Shown: positions 1 to 11,092, counted from the first letter of the stretch. The stretch is 64,000 nt of DNA from Lasiosphaeris hirsuta (GCA_030549175.1 JAUKUA010000003.1:6200001-6264000); one strand, 5' to 3'. The notes: generated by a model not told the origin, from the sequence alone. Numbers and translations are program-made.

Positions 1-12
1 ACACTCCAGGCT

Positions 13-29
13 GTGGGTTCGATTCCCAT
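13..29 (+). other. tRNA T-arm-like sequence / pol III B box
   Basis: The sequence GGGTTCGATTCCC matches the B-box consensus GGTTCGANTCC. A 5-bp T stem can form, GTGGG (13-17) with CCCAT (25-29), around a 7-nt TTCGATT loop. The window starts too close to see the rest, so this is either the 3' part of a tRNA gene cut by the window edge or a tRNA-derived SINE. No acceptor stem can be verified. Confidence 0.35.
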
Positions 30-729
30 TCAAATGGTAGTACAAGTGTAAGAGCAAATTTCCTTACCTGAGAGGGTGTGTCAAAAGTACTGCTATTGCA
101 CAGAGTACAATTGCGGCGTCACTTTTTTTCACTTTGGTACAGTGGTCATTTCTGTACAACACGTATACGGGGGGCTTTTTGTTAACGAGTGCCTTAAGAG
201 TTATCCAGGATCTTAGATAGATTTAGAAGCCATATACCGGTTTCCCTAAAGCTGTAGGTCACATTTCTAGGCTCTATACCTTATTTAGAGGCATCCATGT
301 ATACAAAAAAAGAACCGCTGTTTGTTAATAAGGGCCGAAGATGTATAGGCAGCTAACTTTTTAGCTTTTTAGTAAAAGTAGATTTAAATACGCTTGTGAC
401 GGCGCTGCAGGCTTTCACCAGGATTGGCGCGGCCCGATGATTTATATGAATTTGAAGAAAAACTTTTATTTAAATTAAAGAATTTAATTAACAAATTTTA
501 TAAATATCCCCGCACGACAGACGGTGCGTAACGAACGAACGTACCGTTTAGGACACTATGTTTGGAGAACTAATAATTAAAGAGTACTTAGTCTTGGCAA
601 ACGTGCTTAGCTGCTGAGCTTTGGTAGGACCCCTGAGCAGAAGGTGCTCAGTAAAGAAGTGTTTAGTTGGACACTGAGCGTAAAGGGACTGAGCATGATA
701 CAAAGTACTTCCTAGATAGCTAGTGTATA

Positions 730-795
730 TGCTATCATCGTGTCTACGATAAAGCATAAGGATTCTGGTTCCTTACGCTAGCAATTACATTGTTC
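730..795 (+). repeat. Degenerate dispersed repeat, copy 1 (pair with 13548-13613)
   Basis: About 66 bp aligns with 13548-13613 with scattered transitions and one or two indels. Shared blocks include CATCGTG, GGTTCCT, CACGCTCGCAA-like and TACATTGTTC. Two diverged copies 13 kb apart, each followed by unrelated decayed coding-like sequence, are compatible with ends of LTR-type elements, but no LTR termini or primer-binding site could be confirmed. Confidence 0.45.
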
Positions 796-998
796 CTTTG
801 TGCCCTACTTGTTCAGACTCACCTCTGTGCACTATAGAGGCAGCGACCTACATTGACATTGTATTTCCCCTTCTGAGAGAGCTAGCCTCAACAAGCCGTC
901 TTTGGACCACCCCCTTCAGTTTGGCATCCTGCCATACGCTCTGTCTTAACTCACCGAGACCCTTACAGGCCTCTGCTGAGTGCAGGTCATAACAAGGT

Positions 999-1039
999 GG
1001 TCCCAGTTTTGGGCCACCTGTGTCCCTAAAACTGGGACC
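999..1039. repeat. Inverted repeat, about 15-bp arms
   Basis: The left arm GGTCCCAGTTTTGGG (999-1013) is nearly the reverse complement of the right arm CCCTAAAACTGGGACC (1024-1039), with a 10-nt loop. The same CCCAGTTTTGGG core recurs at 33858-33874, and in reverse orientation near 11030-11046. This suggests a terminal sequence of a mobile element family. Confidence 0.5.
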
Positions 1040-1224
1040 TCGCGAAAAGTTGCCATTTGAACTGCAAAGTACTACCTATTCGTCTAAACTATGTTTGTCG
1101 ACTTCTCTAATCATTTCCTGAGTAGCGCCTGAGCAAGGTAGCAAGGGGTAGTGCGGGTGACTAGGGTTGGTGAGGGCAACTTTAGGGTAAAACAACACAA
1201 TCTCCCAGAATCTCACGTCAAAAA

Positions 1225-1825
1225 ATGGCGACTCTAAATGGCATGGAAGCCAGCATTCGCGCGGTATTGGAGACCGCCAAGAACCACGGAATGTCCTTCC
1301 GCCGCGCAATAAAGGTCGTCAATGACGGTGAGTGTTGTACCCTAATCTTCTGCAGCGCCAAGCTAATTTCTTCAGTCTTCGACAGCGATCAGGACAACGA
1401 TGTCTTTTCAGACAAGAAGGCCAAGGGCAAGAACATCGATACCTCGTATATTGATAACGAGGACGACGAGGAGTCCGGTTCCGGAGCTGATGGTAACGAC
1501 GAGGAAGAGGCCGGCGATAAGGTTATCAAGGAAGAGGTCGAGGCGATTACGACCCCGGGCACTAGAAGCTTAAAGCGTAAAGCCTTGAACTTTATCCCCG
1601 ACTCTTCAACCCCGCCCAAGAGTAAGAACATGTATTATATGAGTTCACCCCATACTTTCTTGCTAAGATTCACCTGTAGAGCCAAAGCGCAAAGCTGTCG
1701 CTAAGACCCCTACGAAGACGAAGCCGAAGTCGACTGCTAAGGCTGCCGGCGAAAAGACTGCGCAGAAGGGCCGCCGCACGAAAGCTCGAAGACATTTTGG
1801 GGGTGACACACAGCGAAGGACTTGA
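1225..1825 (+). CDS. Small acidic/basic nuclear-type protein, unknown function
   Basis: Three exons, 1225-1327, 1376-1621 and 1680-1825, join in frame to 164 codons plus stop. Intron 1 (48 nt) has a GTGAGT donor, a GCTAAT branch and a TTCAG acceptor. Intron 2 (58 nt) has a GTAAGA donor, a GCTAAG branch and a TGTAG acceptor. The N-terminal 35 residues look helical, the middle is strongly acidic (runs of D/E with serine), and exon 3 is Lys/Arg/Pro-rich, like a nuclear localisation or DNA-contact tail. Unspliced, the frame would end early at 1704 and lose the basic tail. I do not recognise the family. The layout recalls small chromatin-associated proteins, but that is inference. Confidence 0.6.
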
Positions 1826-1895
1826 GCATGGCGCGAGAACTCGAGGACACGCTAGGGGCTGCGCATGTATTTGAGTAGATGCCTAACATCACAAT

Positions 1896-2035
1896 CTAGT
1901 GTCCATTTATCTACCATTTCTCTCCTGGTCTAAGATGTGCAGTATGCCTAATTATGTCCCCAAATGCTCACATCTGGTGTCCATTTGTCTACCATTGCTT
2001 TATCGTCCCAAGATGCCCAATGTCTCCCGCTTGTG
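1896..2035. repeat. Two-copy degenerate tandem repeat, 78-bp period
   Basis: Copy 1 starts at 1896 and copy 2 at 1974. Both begin CT[AG]GTGTCCATTT[AG]TCTACC and remain alignable for about 42 bp, ending ...AAGATG. The differences are mainly A/G and C/T transitions. The phrase GGTGTCCATTTA reappears at about 4020, at the edge of the first HNH gene. No function is assigned. Confidence 0.5.
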
Positions 2036-2109
2036 GATTTGCGTGATGCCGTTCCAAATAGCGGAGCTAAAGTTCTCGCACGCGGCCTCGATGGACTTCT
2101 CCACGACGC

Positions 2110-2450
2110 TGTCGTATGCTCACGCCGCGGAGAAGCAGCAGAGCTACTAGGCTAGGCGGCCTTCGACGCCGCCATTGACGGAGCCGCGTTTGTCGCGTCG
2201 GCCCAAGGCTGTGGGTTGTGCAGCTGAGACGAGGGGAAAGAGAGCACTGGCGTGTAGTAGTCCTACTCGGCTATGGGAAGGGTGAGCATACGGCCGCTGC
2301 CGGGGTCCTGCCAGTCTAAACGCGTGTTCTTGGCCTCTATGTAGTTGATCATTGTCAGAAAGGAGGGCACGATCTACGAAATGGGTCGTGACTCTGACCT
2401 GGTCAGCATGGCGTTCAAACTATCGATCAGCAAGTCTTTTACAACTGCCC
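2110..2450 (-). pseudogene. Unidentified decayed protein-coding fragment
   Basis: On the minus strand a GC-rich tract reads as protein-like sequence, including the segment DPGSGRMLTLPIAE followed by a stop and then DYYTPVLSFPSSQ. It is interrupted by TAG codons that would be CAG or TGG before a C-to-T or G-to-A change. No start codon or intact frame remains, and I do not recognise the family. It may be the tail of a gene disrupted by surrounding repeats. Confidence 0.3.
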
Positions 2451-2581
2451 CAAGTCAACTCTTAGGACAAGAGTTTCGGCGTATACGGGAACATTAGCAT
2501 AGAGATTAGCACGAGTTATTACGATTTGCCGCGATCATGCTATAATAATCTACTGTTGCAGCACCTCTGCCTAATCCCCGC

Positions 2582-3895
2582 CTAGTCTTCGAAGGTTTCA
2601 CCCTGCTGCGGTATAACCTCGCGTAAAACTGTCCTAAGCTCTACCTCGAGAGCTGGTTCTAGGTGTACTTTGGTAGCAGGGGTGGTTGCCTCGGGCAGCT
2701 GCTGCGGTGGCATGACATCAGGAGCAGTCTCATCTGACGACTCCTGTCTTCTGTTTCTTCCCCATTCTATCCAGTCACCCGTTATGCCCCTAACGTCCAT
2801 GTCGCTCATGTTAGTGTCGCTGTCCCCAGATGACTCTGAAAAGCCGTCTTGGTCGGTTGCTGTACTGGCTTGTGCCGACCTTCTCGTTCTTGCATATAGT
2901 GGGGTTGCCGCCTTTTACCCCCCGCCGCCGTATGCGTTCTCAAGTTCTGCCCCACCGCAATACTCAGTCTTGTACTCCTTCGTGCCAGCTGGGATTCTAG
3001 CGACTCGAATGACGTGACGAGGCTCGCCCGCGATGACGAAGAGCTTGACCCGGAAAAGGATAGCCCAAGCGAAACGGGTGAAAAGGTAAGCCCGAGACTT
3101 GGAATGGATGGACTCGACGATGGTGGTATGATATGTAGGCCATAATTCCGCCGCCGACTGTGAGATAATATGTGTGACGTATTGAGGAGAGGCTTGAAGG
3201 GAAGAATCCGTGGTGACCATCTTTGGAACAATGACGAACCACCGAGCGTCAAACGAGTAGTGTATGTCCTTCCTGAGAGGGAGAAGATTCGCTTTGTTGT
3301 CGATATCAGGTAGTCCCACCCCATAGCGTTCCATTTCATTCTCCCTATACCAGACTCTTTCCTCTTTTGGTACCAGATGGGCTTCCTCTACAGCATAGCC
3401 AGCGTTGGTAATGCTGCAGTCTATGGTGACGATAGGACTAGCGTTGACAGAATGCCACCAATCAGGGACACGGCCGTGGGGAAACTCCCAGTCTTGGAAA
3501 CTAGGGACGATGGGGTAAAGCGCTAAAAGATTAGCGAAAGCTATGGAGAGGGGAGGAGAGTTTTTACCAAAGCCTTCAACGATGAAGTAGTACTCATCCT
3601 CTGTCAAGACACCATCAAGCGGTACCTGGACTTGCTGCTGACCCGCCTTATCGAGAGAGAGATAGCTGTTGGTGAAGGCATTCCCGGCGATAATCTGGCA
3701 TGCGAGCAGGGCTATTCTATGATGTACGCCGTAGGTAGGAATCGATGCTGCACTATCGACGCGAGGGAGAGTTAGGAATAGGCTGTGATTGGTATAACCA
3801 GGATGGCGAAAGCGGATATCATCTCGAGAGACCAATTCGAGAACCGGCTTAGGGGGCCGACGCCGGGACTGGAAGGTCGGGGCTATTGTGGCCAT
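2582..3895 (-). pseudogene. HNH nuclease-domain (HNH_2-like) protein, interrupted by an in-frame stop
   Basis: The frame from ATG at 3895 runs 326 codons to TAA at 2915-2917, then continues in the same frame for about 110 more codons to 2582. The HNH core is visible: CSITNAGY, then VEEAHLVPKEERVWY, then DIDNKANLLPLRKDIH and FDARWFVIVPK, giving His, Asn and His in the expected order. The start was chosen at MATIAP because it has an A-rich Kozak context (AAAATGGCC) and starts just before the conserved region; upstream frame extends 38 codons. Past the TAA the frame keeps an acidic Ser/Asp-rich tail, so the stop may be a CAA-to-TAA nonsense change, or the true end with a chance extension. Such proteins are amplified in filamentous fungi and their role is unknown. 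Confidence 0.6.
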
Positions 3896-4703
3896 TTTTG
3901 GAGTGCACCAATTCCGGTAGTTCTGATGGATGGCGAGTGTGCGAGGTAAGAAATTTCTGGCGGGTGCGGTTGACGGGCATGATGTCATGACCCGGCGCCA
4001 CTGTTGCACGTGACGAATTTGGTGTCCATTTAGCCATCAAATCATGGAATCTCGATTCTTTTATTTGGACGACAGATAACTGGTCGGCGCCGCCGTATCA
4101 CGCCTGGATAACAACTCAGCTTGCGGACTCTTGGGTAGCAGCTTATTTCGCGGGATTTTGGATACCAGCTTAGCAGCTCATGGACTTCCCAACACTAGCT
4201 TCCTCCTGTATCTACTACGATGCGCTGCCTTCCACCAGCCTCGGGAAACACGGAAGCTGTCGAACCGAGGAATGGTGGTCTCAGCGTCAAGGTGCCAACT
4301 GGACCATGCTCTGGTGGAGCACAGGAGCCATTAGTCAGGTGCACTCCGTGTGGCTCCCCACCCACAGGGAGCTTCCTTGTGTACGTAAATAGCCGGTGCT
4401 GCCTACTACTTTTCCTACCAAAATCAAGTCACTTTGTAACTGTACTTCCGCTGCTCTATGAGCTCCTTGTTCCACAGAAGCTAACCAGCAGTACGTCACC
4501 TATTTTTAAAGGCGTTTACTAGAGACGTACCCCCATTTTTACTACGTACGTATCCCCCCAAAGGTCCTAAATAGGGGTTAGGGTTATACGTGGGAGCCCT
4601 CCAGTGCCAACTGCCCCACCGCTCCTTAAGGTCTTCCACGGCCAACTTTTTCCACTACCTCAATTCTACCAGAATTACCATATCTGGCCTTTTCAACAAC
4701 ATC

Positions 4704-6071
4704 ATGGATCAAAACATCTCGCCAAAGCAAAGCCGGCCATCGCCAGCAATGCTTCCGTCCTCCCTGCCTGCCGTTAGAGCCAGCCGCGAAAAGCTCCGAT
4801 GTATTTCGAACGAGCTCCAAGAAGAATTCGACAAGCTCTCTCGCAAGGTGGAGCCCGAGCGCGACCCTGACGAAGACCGAGTCGAACCGGATGCGCGAGC
4901 GAGCCTCGAACTTGCAATGCTAGGTATTGAAGTTGCGAAGAAGAAGAAAGAAGAGCTTCTTCTCGAACGCTAAATCATCATCTAAGAACGCGACGAAAAT
5001 CTAATCCTTCCCAAAATCGCAGCAAAGCGGCTGCAAGACACCGATCGCTGCTATCTCTCTGCTGGAGACGAACTCTGGAGACACAACGCCAAGAAAGCAC
5101 GTTTGGACGATCCCGGCGTCATCAGGTTCTTAGACCCCGTGAGCGGCGGTCTGTCCGACTGCCTTTTGGCGCTCTACAAGAAGTCGGATGGCCTGGAAAA
5201 GACTAAGAAACGACCCTCGGCCTGGCGACAAGATACCCTGGCCTACTATGACGGTCGGGGCACCGAGGAGGATTCGATCTGGTGCCACGTCTGTGGTGAC
5301 TGGATGAAAAGTTCGGCGGTGACGGCGGCACATGTTGTGCCATTTTTTCTCGACAGTGATGAAATCGGAGAGATTCTATTCGGGAACCGGTCCCCATCCT
5401 TTCGGCGGGCGGGCAATGCGCTTTTACTATCGACCCAAATTAAGAAGTGGTTTGATACGTACCATATCGTCATTGTCCCGGTGGACAGAAAAGAGTCGCC
5501 AATTGTTCGTTGGCAGGTGGAGGTAATCTCGAGCGACATTCAGAACTCGCGATATCTAGATATGGGCCCATACTACGGCAGGGATCTCCACCAAAAGGAG
5601 CTTACCTTCCGCAACGAGAAACGGCCGGTGTCCCGCTTCATGTACTTTCATTTTCTGATGTCGTTGATTCGAATCAAGGATATCAAACGCAATGGATGGG
5701 AGGAGGTATGGGCGAAGTACTACCAGGAAAAGCCCTTCCCGACACCAGGCAATTACATGCGCCAGAGCATGTTGATCGCCCTGGCAACGCATTTTGGGAC
5801 GGTTGACATGACCGTTATCGACTCATGGATTGCCGACAACGGCTTCGATACGCCGTTGAAACTTACCCCCGAGGAGAGTGCTGAGGCAGCTCGTCGGGTA
5901 CATGCAGCGGCAGAGCGTGCCATGGCTCGCGCAGACCGGAAACCAAAGTTCGACGATAGTGATGAAGATAGTAATGAAGACAGCGATGGAGATAGTGAGG
6001 AGGAGGAGGAGGAGGAGGAGGAGGAGGAGGAGGAGGAGGAGGAGGAGGAGGGGACTCGTATGGAACAATAA
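4704..6071 (+). pseudogene. Second HNH_2-like protein, two in-frame TAA stops (or one 63-nt intron)
   Basis: One frame runs from ATG 4704 to TAA 6071, broken only by TAA at 4971-4973 and 4983-4985. The N-terminal part is a charged helix, as in other members. The HNH-like core follows: WCHVCGDWMKSS, VTAAHVVPFFL, RAGNALLLSTQIKKWFD and HIVIVP. The first His and the Asn are present, but the usual last His is Lys here (IKKWFD). A possible intron, GTATTG at 4924 to CTAAG at 4986 (63 nt, frame-preserving), would remove both stops and give 434 residues. The excluded stretch looks coding, however, so RIP-type nonsense mutation is equally likely. The C-terminus is a run of about 20 Glu encoded by a GAG microsatellite. 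Confidence 0.6.
5998..6052 (+). repeat. (GAG)n microsatellite encoding poly-Glu
   Basis: An almost pure run of GAG codons near the 3' end of the second HNH-like gene. It generates long spurious ORFs of poly-Leu, poly-Pro and poly-Arg in other frames. It is likely length-polymorphic. Confidence 0.9.
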
Positions 6072-6542
6072 GGGGATGAAAGATAAGGTCGATAGGTGGA
6101 GGCTGATAATTGTGCCTACAAACATAAAATAGATACCTAGCAAGAGGTCTTAAAGTTAGAGACTTTCTAATGCAGCCCCCCCCTCTGCTCAGAGCTGTAG
6201 TCGTGACGAATGACGGCTTAACGCAGTAGTGGCCGAGTGACGTACTCGGAGCCGTCCGGCTCTGAGGAGCAAGGACGAAGATAGATACGCTCCTCGAAAT
6301 GTAGCAAGATGACTGATAGGTACGCGAAAGAGTGGTCAATTGTATGTGGCCTTGAGGCCAAAGTCTGGTCAAAATGTACCTGGTGTTCTGTCCAAGGTAT
6401 CGTGTCTTGTCTAGCCTTGCTTATCTAAGGAAAGACTAACTACGGGCGCGAACGCGACAGAAATAAAGGAAATAAGCAAAAGCGCCAAGACTCTAGCTCT
6501 GCGCACACTGCGCCCTGGCTCATTGTAACTATTGTCTTGACG

Positions 6543-8112
6543 TCTTTGGCAACTGGAGAGCTGAAGCAACAATCGATGCCTGGGGCAGGGCAAACAATGT
6601 CCCGCTCGACCCAGCCAAGTACGAGTACACCCTCTTCAAGCCACCCAGGGCGGCCCCGAAGTCAGACCCCGAGAACAGCCCCGACACCGACACTAGCACC
6701 GAGGACGAACCCGGACCAACCCCCTCCCCGCGGAAGCAGCCGGCCCTCAGGACAGGCCCGGTGCAAGCCCCCTATAACCCACTCCTGAAGTGGCTAGGCG
6801 TGTGGTTTGACCTAGGACTGACATTCCAGGAGCACATCAGACGTGCGGCCACAAAGGGAACCAGGCTGACGGCCCTGTTCCGCCGGATAGGGGGCCCAGG
6901 CAGGGGCCTTCCCCCACACCTCGCAGTGCAAGGCCTAGCAACAGTGGCACTCCCAGCCATGACCTACACGGCCGAAGCATGGTGGAACGGCAAGGAAGCC
7001 CCAGTATAGGGCCTCCAAAGGGTACTTAACTCCGGCCTCAGCCGCCCTCCCGGCCTTTAAGACCATACCCAAGGCTGTCCTCCACGCCGAGGCGGGCCAG
7101 CCCCCAATCTACCTAACCCTCGAGGAGAAGGTACACAGGTTCGCAACCAGGATCCTCAACCTGAAGGCACAGGACGTTAGCCACCCGGTGGTCAGCCACC
7201 TAACACACGCCCAAGGCAGAGGCCGGAGGGCGGACAGGACCCAGATGACCCACCTCGAGGCCACCGCCAAGAAGGAAGGATGGCTCCCACCAGTCCCCCC
7301 AGCCGCGGTCAAACAGAAGGACGGCCGGCTAGCCCCAGGCACACGCTGCGACCAGTGCTTCCGCTCACACCCCCCCGCAGCGTGCGATGCAACCCCAGGA
7401 AGGACGTGTAGGTGGTGCGTCAAGCGAGGAATCGAAAGTACCAACATCCGAACCTCTCTCAGGACACCACGCGGCGCGAAGGACGAGCCCCCGGCCCGGC
7501 CAGAGATGTTCAACCGGACTGACACTTTCCAGTCCTGGTGGGAAGCCAAGAAGCCAAAGTACCGCAAGGTCAAGGTCAGGAAGAAACGCCCCCCGGAGCT
7601 CAAGCTCCCAAGGCGATAGCTCGCGGCCCTCCTCGCCGAAAGAACTGGGCACGGCGACTTCAAGGCATACCACGAGCGGATAGGTCATGACCCTGGAGGG
7701 TGGGAAGGCACCTGCGGGAAGTGTGGGCTAACTAAGGCCCCTGGGCACCTGCTGAAGTGCAGGCACAGCGCGGCCGCCCTGGCAAAGGCGTTACCAGAAG
7801 GAGTGTAGGCACCTAGGATCCTCACCTCAAGCTCGAAGAAGATTCTGTCCGCATTCGGAAGGTTCATGGCGACAAAGGAGGAATTGGAAAAGGGGGCTTT
7901 TCTCTACGGAGTTTTTATGTACCTTAGCCGGCGGGAGAGTTGTGGGGGTAGGCGAGGCCCCCAAACGGTAAATAAGTGGCATGTATTGGGCTTGGATTCC
8001 GGTAGGGGGATCTCCTTGTGTTAAGTTAAGCCGTTGCCGGGGCCCTAGGCCCCGACACGTCCGAGTCGCCTTGTGCGAAAACCCTGGACGTAAAACAAAT
8101 TCATTCATTCAT
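6543..8112 (+). mobile_element. 5'-truncated LINE (Tad-like non-LTR retrotransposon) relic
   Basis: The frame around 6543-7009 reads as the thumb/C-terminal part of a Tad-type reverse transcriptase. Conserved phrases include DPAKYEYTLFKPPRAAP, KWLGVWFDLGLTFQEHIRR and GLPPHLAVQGL...LPAMTYTAEAW. After a stop at 7009, other frames carry remnants of the downstream RNase H region and a zinc-knuckle-like C-x2-C-x7-H-x3-C motif (7700-7770). The 3' end is GC-rich untranslated sequence finishing in ATTCATTCATTCAT near 8112. The 5' half (ORF1 and RT palm) is absent, so this is a dead, 5'-truncated insertion. Target-site duplication was not determined. Confidence 0.75.
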
Positions 8113-8284
8113 GCACAACTACTTTCCCACAACAACACCAACAACGAAGGTTCGTGATGCCACGCCCACACACAACTGCACTTAATGCTAATATCGTCGT
8201 TATAGATCAATTCTAGGCCCTCAAAAGCATTATATTCGACTTTTTCCAGTCAAATACCATCGCGCGCGCCTGCAGGAAGCCCGC

Positions 8285-11092
8285 ATGATGCCCACGCAGG
8301 AAGCCGATCCCGCGCCAATGCAAGCACCCGACCCCGCGCACGCGACCGCAATTGACGACCACAACTTTCCCGATATCGCGATTTTTACCGCACCAATCCA
8401 TGACCTCACAGATGAGGCTCGCCTTCCTGTGTTCCCAGAGATTGACTACTCGGATTGGAGCGGCATCACCAGCTCTAGCGATGAGGAACAACAACAAGAT
8501 GACAGCGCCAACGAAGAAGATAGCCAAGAGGAGGAACAAGATGAGGTTGACGATCTTATTCTCGCGATAGATCCTGAAGACTTTAGGCCTTCGCCTACCG
8601 CCCAAGATCTCCAGGATGAAGTCAACGACTGGGCCAAGGACTGCGGCTTCGCTGTCACACGCTATTGCGGCTCCAATCTCCAGGGCGGCGAATACACGCG
8701 TTACGAATTCCGTTGCGATCGCTTCGGCAAGCCAAGACCCTCTAGATCGGCCGGACTGCGGGCAACGCCCTCTCGCAAGTGTGGCTGCATGTGGAAGATA
8801 AACGCTGTCAAAGTGACTGGCGGTTGGATCCTTCAAAGCGCAACGAATCCAGCACACCACACGCATAACCACGGCCAATCTTTTGACCCCTCCGCCCATC
8901 CACAACACCGCAAGATGACTGGAAGCATCATCGAAGCCGCCATCGCCGATGTCTCCAAGCACCACAGCATCGGTGCCAGGGAGGTTGGAGCAGTTATCCA
9001 GGGCCGATTCCCGAATACCAGCTTCAAGCGGAAGGATATCTATAACGCCAGGGCAGCTATTCGGCGCAAGGAACTAGCTGGCTACACGGCTGCGGGCGCC
9101 CTTATCAAGGCCTTTGACGAAGAGGGCATCGAATACAGGGTCAAGTGGGAAGATGAAGAAAAGACTGATCTGGTTGGCTTAGTCTTTTCACTGCCATAAT
9201 GCATGGAGCTCACCAAGTACTACTCTGAGCTTTTGATCGTCGATAACACTTACAGTACAAATTGTATGGGCTACCCGCTCCTACAAGCAACGAGTGTGAC
9301 GGCTACTGGTATAATCTTCAATTCAGTCTTCGGCCTCATCGACAACGAGAGGCAGGAAGCCTTCGAGTTCCTTTGTCAAGCAACGAATGACCTCCATACC
9401 TAATACGGAATCTGACCTCCTAAAGTCATTCTCACAGACGACTGTGATATCATGAAGGCGGCAATTACGGAGGTGTTTCCTGATACACAACAACAACTCT
9501 GTATCTTCCACATCATCCAGAGAGTGCTAGCTAACGTGAAGAAGAAGTGGATCAAAGATGGCGAGCCTAACTCTGATGAAGAAAATAGGCCCGATGCCGA
9601 TGAAGCCCCCGTGCGCATGATGGCTTCGGACCGCGTGATCCTGGCGCAGGTCCGTGGCGCAGTTAACGACCCCCAGCCCGGAATAACAACTGCTACCCCT
9701 GAGCCAATTGAGTACAACTATCACGGCGTTGTGGCCTTATTCCGGAAGATGGTATATGCCAAGGACGAGCCTTCCTTTGTTGCAGCCTAGAAGGCGCTAA
9801 TCAAGGAGTTCGAGGACTAACAACCTATCCTTCGGTATATCCAGAAGCAGTGGATGCCGTTACGTGAGCAATGGGCCGCTTGTTACACACGTAACTATCG
9901 TAACTTCGGCATGGTTGTGATATCGCCAACGGAATCAAGTAACATGAATATCAAGAGTTACCTCCTTAACGGCCGAAGCGACATCAACCGCCTAGTCAAC
10001 GTTATCGTGGAGATGTGTAAGGAACAGTGGCAACGGATCAAGCAACAACTAGCGGATCAGAACGTGAAGACCCGTATGCAATTCCTTAACCATAGCTATC
10101 TCGGCAATCTGCAGTTACATATTAGCTTCAAGGCCCTGGAGAAGATCAACTGGGAATACCGGCATGCAGTTGCAGCTATTCCAACACCCACGCACCACGC
10201 GAGAGATCTAGGTCCTTGCGATGATAGTTGCACTGTCTCCTTGCAGTATGGTGTGCCCTGCCGGCATAGGATCCATCGCGTACTTGTGCGTGGAAAGACG
10301 CTGGGCCTGTGGGAGGTCCACCACCACTGGCACCTGGATATGCGGCTTGTATGTGTTGTTAGATTTATAAATAGCTTCATTGCTAACTATTTGTAGGACC
10401 AGGGCGATCCATATCTGCGAATCAGAAACCCGAAGGTTGCAACTAGCCGGCGCGGTAGGCCGAAGAACACACCCACCGCCCTGCCCAGCAATTTGACTGT
10501 GCCAAGCGCTCCCCCCTCCACACCACGCACACCTAAGAGAGCCACACCGAAGTCAGCCAAGGTAGCCAAGCCAAAGAGGATCACACCGAAGCCCACAAAG
10601 GAGAACGCTCCTAGGCCACTGCAACAGAGCGTTCGGCGCCGACTATCAGCGTTCGAGCTGTTGTCCAGCAATGATGAGGCTATTCCCAGTACTAGATCTG
10701 GTGGCAAAGAGGCTCCGATCCAGATATCGGAGGATGAAGATATAGAAGAGGGCACACAAGTGGGTGGCATATAGGAAGGCGAGGGCATACAGGAAGGCTA
10801 GGACATACAAGAGGAGGGTACATAAGTGGCTGGCATATAGGAAGGCGAGGGCATACAGGAAGGCCAGGGCATACAAGAGGAGGGCACATGCAAGAAGCCT
10901 AGCGCCTTGGCAGAGCACCCTCTCTTTTGTATATATTCGGCGCTCACGCGCCTTGCTGTCTTTGCTGGAGCAGACTCAATTCAATCTTCTTTTCTCTCCA
11001 TTGCTCGGCTCCAGAAGTGTCAGAACTGGTGTCCCAAAACTGGGTCCAGGAGAAGATCCTTGCAACTCACATATACCCGATTTTAAATCACG
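8285..11092 (+). mobile_element. MULE (Mutator-like) transposase, inactivated by nonsense codons
   Basis: A single reading frame covers the whole element from ATG 8285, with a 48-nt intron at 10349-10396 (GTATGT...GCTAAC...TTGTAG). The order is: acidic N-terminus; FAR1-like zinc DNA-binding region (residues about 110-205, with CGSN, FRCDRFG, KCGCMW and HHTHNHG); MULE catalytic domain with IVDNTYSTN and ILTDDCDIMKAA; and a SWIM finger (CTVSLQYGVPCRHRIH). A Pro/Lys-rich tail follows. In-frame stops are TAA 9197, TAA 9401, TGA 9413, TAG 9788, TAA 9818 and TAG 10772. All are explained by C-to-T or G-to-A changes at CAA, CGA, CAG or TGG. Clear terminal inverted repeats were not found, so the element edges are approximate. 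Confidence 0.8.
10752..10883 (+). repeat. 66-bp coding tandem repeat, two copies
   Basis: Two contiguous 66-bp units (10752-10817 and 10818-10883) lie in the C-terminal tail of the MULE frame. They encode 22-residue units rich in EG, IQEG and IQEEG. The copies differ mainly by transitions, including AGGCTAGGAC in copy 1 against AGGCCAGGGC in copy 2, which turns CAG into TAG. Confidence 0.8.

Larger units (their letters stand above)
1..1224. other. AT-rich non-coding, repeat-derived flank
   Basis: No convincing protein-coding gene is visible here. The stretch is AT-rich with short T runs and broken frames. It holds a tRNA T-arm-like sequence at 13-29, a sequence at 730-795 related to one at 13548-13613, and an inverted repeat at 999-1039 (all listed separately). 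The small ORFs inside show no family signature. It reads as decayed transposon DNA. Confidence 0.6.

Noticed and set aside
5823..6372. Poly-Leu and poly-Pro ORFs on the minus strand
   Set aside because: Produced by the GAG microsatellite encoding the poly-Glu tail of the HNH-like gene.
8213..8965. 250-codon minus-strand ORF opposite the MULE N-terminus
   Set aside because: Antisense to a frame with clear FAR1-like zinc-binding residues; no own motif.
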